Below, in pieces: positions 4,876 through 8,168 of a stretch of 8,168 nucleotides of DNA. Under the pieces are notes generated by a model. It was given only the letters and a program-made list of their open reading frames with translations, made no database searches and had not been told where the DNA came from. The translations under genes were made by a program, and so were the position numbers. Position 1 is the first letter of the stretch; every line of letters begins with the position of its first letter. Origin of the DNA: Bacteroidales bacterium (GTDB lineage Bacteria; Bacteroidota; Bacteroidia; Bacteroidales; Dysgonomonadaceae); the NCBI GenBank assembly GCA_012518155.1, contig JAAYTC010000174.1, positions 1 through 8,168 of the forward strand. The letters are read 5' to 3'.

Positions 4876-6085
4876 AGGAGACAAAAAAAACAATAAACGG
4901 GTCTCTTCGCCCGCCATCAAGATAGCTATCGCGGGCATCGCGCTAGGGTTAGCAGTGATGATCGCGGCGGTATGCATCATCGTGGGATTCAAAAACGAGG
5001 TACGGGCCAAAGTGGTCGGCTTCGGCTCCCACATCCAAATCACGGCCTTCGAGAGCAATAGCTCCTACGAACATACACCGATCGCGCTCTCCGATACGCT
5101 GGCTAACATTTTGGCGAGTAACCCGGAGATTCGCTATTTTCAATCGTACATCACCAAACCGGGAATCATCAAAACGGACGAAGATTTCATGGGAGTGGTG
5201 CTCAAAGGAGTTTCCGAACGATACGATTGGGATTTTTTTGAAACGAACCTGCTGGAAGGCGATATTATTCATCCCGACGATACCACAAGCAGTAACCGGG
5301 CCATTATATCGAAAGAGATAGCCGATAAGCTGCAGCTGAAAAAGGGCGACAGCTTTACCTGTTACTTCGTGCAGGAGCCGGTCCGTGCCCGCCGTTTCTA
5401 TATCTCGGGCATCTACCAGACCAACTTTGAGGATTACGACAAGCTGTTCGTGGTGACCGAAAAACAAGTACTGGCCTCCCTCAACGGGTGGGACGACGAT
5501 ATGGTGAGCGGCATCGAGGTGTTGGTGAACGACTACAACCGACTCGACCGGACCGCGCAAGACCTCTTTTTCGAAATGGCGTCGCATACCGACCGGCTTG
5601 GAAACGCGCTCTACACCCGCTCCATTAAAGAGATCAACCCGATGATCTTTAACTGGCTCAACCTACTGGATATGAACGTGTGGGTCATCATCATCCTGAT
5701 GCTGGTAGTCTCCGGTTTCACCATGATATCGGGGTTGCTGATCATCATACTGGAACGCACCAACATGATCGGCATGCTTAAATCGATGGGAGCCCCGGAT
5801 ATCAGCATCCGGAAGGTGTTCCTCTATCTTTCTGCTTTTCTAATTGGACAGGGTATGCTATGGGGCAATCTCATCGCGCTGCTCTTCTGTTTTATCCAAG
5901 ACCGCTTCCAGATCCTGAAGCTGGACCCGGCGACCTACTACCTTACAGCGGTTCCGATCGATATGAATCTGCTTCATATTCTCCTGCTCAACGCAGGCAC
6001 ACTATTGGTTTCTTTGTTAATGATGATTGGCCCCTCCTACTTGGTCGCCCGAATCACTCCCGCTAAATCGATCCGGTTCGAGTAA
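4838..6085 (+). CDS. ABC transporter permease, LolC/LolE/FtsX-like (MacB-type)
   Basis: An inner-membrane subunit of the type that releases lipoproteins from the membrane to a periplasmic carrier. The 415-aa product has the four-helix layout of LolC/E: one helix near 28-50, a large periplasmic domain (about 55-275), then helices near 281-304, 327-352 and 378-402. ERTNMIGMLKSMGAPD at 306-321 is the conserved coupling segment that contacts the ATPase, and the end ITPAKSIRFE is typical. The ATG at 4838 is chosen because the protein then begins MNAELFIARRIYKG, the usual start of this family, while an upstream frame-open ATG at 4784 would add 18 unrelated residues lying inside the aminotransferase. 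The 38-bp overlap suggests translational coupling. The partner ATPase (LolD) is not in the window. Lipoprotein release is inferred from family; other MacB-type roles are possible. Confidence 0.88.
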   Translation: MNAELFIARRIYKGDKKNNKRVSSPAIKIAIAGIALGLAVMIAAVCIIVGFKNEVRAKVVGFGSHIQITAFESNSSYEHTPIALSDTLANILASNPEIRYFQSYITKPGIIKTDEDFMGVVLKGVSERYDWDFFETNLLEGDIIHPDDTTSSNRAIISKEIADKLQLKKGDSFTCYFVQEPVRARRFYISGIYQTNFEDYDKLFVVTEKQVLASLNGWDDDMVSGIEVLVNDYNRLDRTAQDLFFEMASHTDRLGNALYTRSIKEINPMIFNWLNLLDMNVWVIIILMLVVSGFTMISGLLIIILERTNMIGMLKSMGAPDISIRKVFLYLSAFLIGQGMLWGNLIALLFCFIQDRFQILKLDPATYYLTAVPIDMNLLHILLLNAGTLLVSLLMMIGPSYLVARITPAKSIRFE

Positions 6086-6102
6086 AAATCGTTTTTTTTA
6101 TT

Positions 6103-6110
6103 TAAGTTTG
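6103..6110 (+). promoter_or_regulatory. First -7 promoter element upstream of sbcD
   Basis: TAAGTTTG matches TAnnTTTG, shortly after an 8-T run (6092-6099) behind the permease gene. A start near 6117 would fall inside the palindrome at 6115-6126. Confidence 0.45.
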
Positions 6111-6114
6111 TATA

Positions 6115-6126
6115 CTGTATATACAG
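6115..6126. promoter_or_regulatory. Perfect 12-bp palindrome between two sbcD promoter elements, candidate operator
   Basis: CTGTATATACAG is its own reverse complement; GTATAC (6110-6115) is a second, overlapping palindrome. It covers the expected start of the first promoter and the -33 region of the second, where a repressor could block both. It shares the CTGT..ACAG ends of the E. coli LexA box but with 4 instead of 8 bases between, so it is not a standard LexA site. Confidence 0.45.
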
Positions 6127-6138
6127 AGGTCAACTTAT

Positions 6139-6146
6139 TATTTTTG
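6139..6146 (+). promoter_or_regulatory. Second -7 promoter element upstream of sbcD
   Basis: TATTTTTG matches TAnnTTTG, 25 bp before the sbcD ATG; transcription would start near 6153 with a leader of about 20 nt. The upstream -33 position is occupied by the palindrome rather than a TTTG. Confidence 0.55.
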
Positions 6147-6171
6147 TAACTAACTTGGCAAACTTAACACG

Positions 6172-7401
6172 ATGAGAATACTTCATACGGCAGACTGGCA
6201 CTTGGGAAAGCGACTGGATGATTTTTCCCGGATGGAAGAACAACGAGCGGTCTTACAAGAGATCGGCGAGGTAGCCGACCGGGAAGAAGCGGACGCGGTG
6301 CTGGTGGCAGGAGATCTTTTCGACACGTTTAATCCCTCGACGGAGGCGGTGGAACTGCTGTACAAGACGTTGAAGAAGCTGACGAACAATGGCCGCCGAC
6401 CGGTCATCGCGATCGCGGGCAACCACGATTCACCCGACCGGATCGAGTCGCCCGATCCCCTGGCTCGCGAATGCGGCATCATCTTCGCGGGATACCCCCA
6501 CTCCACGATCCCCCCCCTCCGTCTCGATACGGGACTGGAGGTTGTGCGGAGCGACGAAGGGTTCTTGGAGCTCTCCCTTCCCGGGATCGCGACGCCTCTA
6601 CGGATCCTGTTAACGCCCTACGCCAACGAGTTCCGGCTGAAAGCTTACCTGGGCCATGAAAATAACGAGGAGGAGATGCGTGCCCTGTTGCAAGAGAAAT
6701 GGCAACAGCTGGTGGATCGGTACTGCGACGACCGGGGCGTGAATATCTTGGTGTCGCACCTCTTCATGATTCAGAAGGGAGAGCCCCTCCCCGAGGAACC
6801 CGAAGAGGAGAAGCCAATACTGCACGTGGGCGGCGCGCAGGCGGTATACACGGAAAATATCCCCCGCGGCATACAGTACACGGCACTGGGGCACCTCCAC
6901 CGGATGCGAAAGGTGGGCTCCACCCCTTGCCCCGTCTACTATAGCGGCAGCCCCCTATCCTACAGCTTTGCCGAGGCCAATCAAAAGAAGTACCTGTTAA
7001 TGGTGGACGCGCTCCCCGGCGAATCGGCAACCGTACAAGAGATCGAACTCACCCAGCGGCGGCCGCTCCTACGTAAACGCGCCGAGGGGGTAGATGAGGC
7101 CCTCCAATGGCTTGCCGAAAACCGGGACGCGCTGGTGGAGCTGACGCTGGTGACCAACACATTCCTCACCGCTCGAGAAAGGAGAGAGCTCCACGCTGCC
7201 CACCCGGGCATCGTGACCATCATCCCGGAAGTCACCCTTACCGATCATCAAATGGGCAGTCCTTCGAAGCGGGTCGACCTGGACCAAGGTATCGAGTCGC
7301 TCTTCCGCGATTACTTCAAGCACGAGAAAGGACAAGACCCCAACGATGAGATCATGGAGCTATTCACCGAACTACGAGCAGAAGAGGAGACCGAAGAATG
7401 A
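6172..7401 (+). CDS. sbcD: Exonuclease subunit SbcD (Mre11-like metallophosphoesterase)
   Basis: SbcD is the manganese-dependent nuclease subunit of the SbcCD complex, which cuts hairpins and trims blocked double-strand DNA ends. The five metal-site motifs are present in order: D8 and H10 in ADWHLGK, D48 in GDLFD (47-51), GNHD at 83-86, H196 in VSHLF, and GHLH at 240-243. The 409-aa length is normal for SbcD. The C-terminal capping region (about 285-409) ends in an acidic, Glu-rich tail. The ATG at 6172 starts MRILHTADWHLGK, the standard N-terminus; no Shine-Dalgarno sequence is visible. The stop codon overlaps the sbcC start as ATGA, so the two subunits are translationally coupled. Regulation may involve the palindrome at 6115-6126. 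Confidence 0.97.
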   Translation: MRILHTADWHLGKRLDDFSRMEEQRAVLQEIGEVADREEADAVLVAGDLFDTFNPSTEAVELLYKTLKKLTNNGRRPVIAIAGNHDSPDRIESPDPLARECGIIFAGYPHSTIPPLRLDTGLEVVRSDEGFLELSLPGIATPLRILLTPYANEFRLKAYLGHENNEEEMRALLQEKWQQLVDRYCDDRGVNILVSHLFMIQKGEPLPEEPEEEKPILHVGGAQAVYTENIPRGIQYTALGHLHRMRKVGSTPCPVYYSGSPLSYSFAEANQKKYLLMVDALPGESATVQEIELTQRRPLLRKRAEGVDEALQWLAENRDALVELTLVTNTFLTARERRELHAAHPGIVTIIPEVTLTDHQMGSPSKRVDLDQGIESLFRDYFKHEKGQDPNDEIMELFTELRAEEETEE

Positions 7402-8168
7402 TACCGATAGAACTAACCATACAGGGGCTCTACTCCTACCAGGAGCGACAAACCATCGACTTCACCCGGCTTACTGCCGCCAACCTGTTCGGCATATTCG
7501 GGCCGGTGGGCAGCGGCAAATCTTCCATCTTGGAGGCGATCACCTTCGCGATTTACGGGCGGACCGACCGGCTCAACCTCTCAGGTGACAACCGTTATTA
7601 CAACATGATGAACCTCCGGTCGAACGAGCTACTGATCGATTTTATCTTCGAGGCAGGGAAGGAAAGGGTGAGCTACCGGGCTACCGCACGCTGCATGCGG
7701 AACAGCCGCAATTTCGACGATGTACGAACACCGGAGCGCACGGCATACCAAAAGAGAGGGGACGAGTGGATACCGATCTCGTTGGAAGCACTGGAACAGG
7801 CCGTGGGACTGAGCTACGACAATTTCAAACGAACCATCATCATCCCGCAAGGGCAGTTCCAGGAATTCCTCCAACTGGGAAATCGCGACCGTACACGGAT
7901 GATGAAGGAGCTCTTCAACCTCGAAAAATACGAGTTCTACTACAAGGTGGTGTCGCTGGAAAAGAAAAACGACGCGCAACGGCAACGTATCCAAGGCCAG
8001 TTGCAACAGCTTGGAGAAATCGACCCGGAGCAGGTGAAGGAGTACGAAGAACGCTTGTCGCTGTTGGTAAAGAATATTGATGAGCAGGAGAAAAAGTTGC
8101 GGGCCGCCCAGCAGCAGGAGGAGGAGCTTAGAAAACTACAGGAGCTGGTCCAAAAGAGAGAGGAGGCC
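7398..8168 (+). CDS. sbcC: Exonuclease subunit SbcC (Rad50-like SMC ATPase), 5' part, runs off right edge
   Basis: The ATPase partner of SbcD: ATP binding clamps DNA and gates the nuclease. The first 257 codons are in the window with no stop. The N-terminal ATPase half shows the Walker A motif GPVGSGKSS at 35-43 and the Q-loop region IIIPQGQFQEFL at 147-158, both characteristic of SbcC/Rad50. From about residue 181 the sequence turns into the Lys/Glu/Gln-rich first arm of the long coiled coil. The zinc hook, second arm, signature motif and Walker B lie beyond the edge. The ATG at 7398 overlaps the sbcD stop (ATGA) and gives the expected short N-terminus (MIPIELTIQGLYSYQE) before Walker A. A typical SbcC is around 1000 residues, so about three quarters is missing here. 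Confidence 0.95.
   Translation, partial: MIPIELTIQGLYSYQERQTIDFTRLTAANLFGIFGPVGSGKSSILEAITFAIYGRTDRLNLSGDNRYYNMMNLRSNELLIDFIFEAGKERVSYRATARCMRNSRNFDDVRTPERTAYQKRGDEWIPISLEALEQAVGLSYDNFKRTIIIPQGQFQEFLQLGNRDRTRMMKELFNLEKYEFYYKVVSLEKKNDAQRQRIQGQLQQLGEIDPEQVKEYEERLSLLVKNIDEQEKKLRAAQQQEEELRKLQELVQKREEA

Noticed and set aside
4874..4895. Strong Shine-Dalgarno-like AAAGGAG followed by an A8 tract right after the aminotransferase stop
   Set aside because: No start codon lies at a usable distance, and the sequence encodes the lysine/asparagine-rich loop (KGDKKNNK) of the permease.
4949..5587. Leftward 212-aa open frame
   Set aside because: It is the antisense shadow of the permease; the sense frame has clear helices and coupling motif.
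6081..6100. Terminator after the permease (8-T run at 6092-6099)
   Set aside because: The T-run is clear but no stable stem precedes it, so I do not call a terminator.
6764..7030. Several antisense open frames in sbcD
   Set aside because: The G/C-rich sense gene has all five nuclease motifs; the antisense frames are low-complexity Arg/Ser/Pro-rich shadows.

Overview
This 8.2-kb window looks like chromosomal DNA from a Bacteroidota bacterium, most likely order Bacteroidales. The evidence is seven copies of the Bacteroidota -7 promoter element TAnnTTTG in the gene-free stretches, starts that lack Shine-Dalgarno sequences, two lipoprotein-type signal peptides, and the Bacteroidota flavour of the QueC, QueF, aminotransferase and permease proteins. 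The order-level call is inference; I cannot name a genus. I see no tRNA, rRNA, CRISPR array, insertion sequence or phage gene.

Left part (1-1281). The 5' half of a phosphate-binding lipoprotein gene (pstS) runs leftward off the edge. Its promoter region carries four TAACA-type hexamers at an exact 11-bp period, ending 9 bp upstream of a perfect -7 element. This is the layout of a PhoB/PhoP-dependent promoter and is the best regulatory find here. Next comes a small unrecognised leftward gene (578-937) whose reading frame stays open for 27 codons after its TGA. A 344-bp gene-free stretch follows, with two rightward -7 elements and several inverted repeats.

Middle (1282-3639). queC and queF, two consecutive-pathway genes of queuosine (preQ1) synthesis, are read rightward and separated by 72 bp that could form a stem-loop. 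Facing them is a leftward lipoprotein gene with a GH16-like (laminarinase-type) fold, in which the expected nucleophile Glu is a Thr. A hairpin terminator sits on the convergent border. A 312-bp gene-free stretch then carries a leftward promoter, a terminator-like hairpin with no obvious gene in front of it, and a rightward promoter.

Right part (3640-8168). A class I/II PLP aminotransferase overlaps by 38 bp a LolC/LolE/FtsX-type ABC permease, so the two are probably co-transcribed and translationally coupled. After an 86-bp gap with two -7 elements flanking a perfect 12-bp palindrome, sbcD and sbcC (the DNA end-processing nuclease complex) overlap in ATGA. sbcC runs off the right edge.

Most of the window is ordinary housekeeping content. 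The points worth following are regulatory (pho boxes, the sbcDC operator candidate, the queC leader, the orphan terminator) and two protein oddities (the GH16 active-site loss, and the open frame after the TGA of the small gene).
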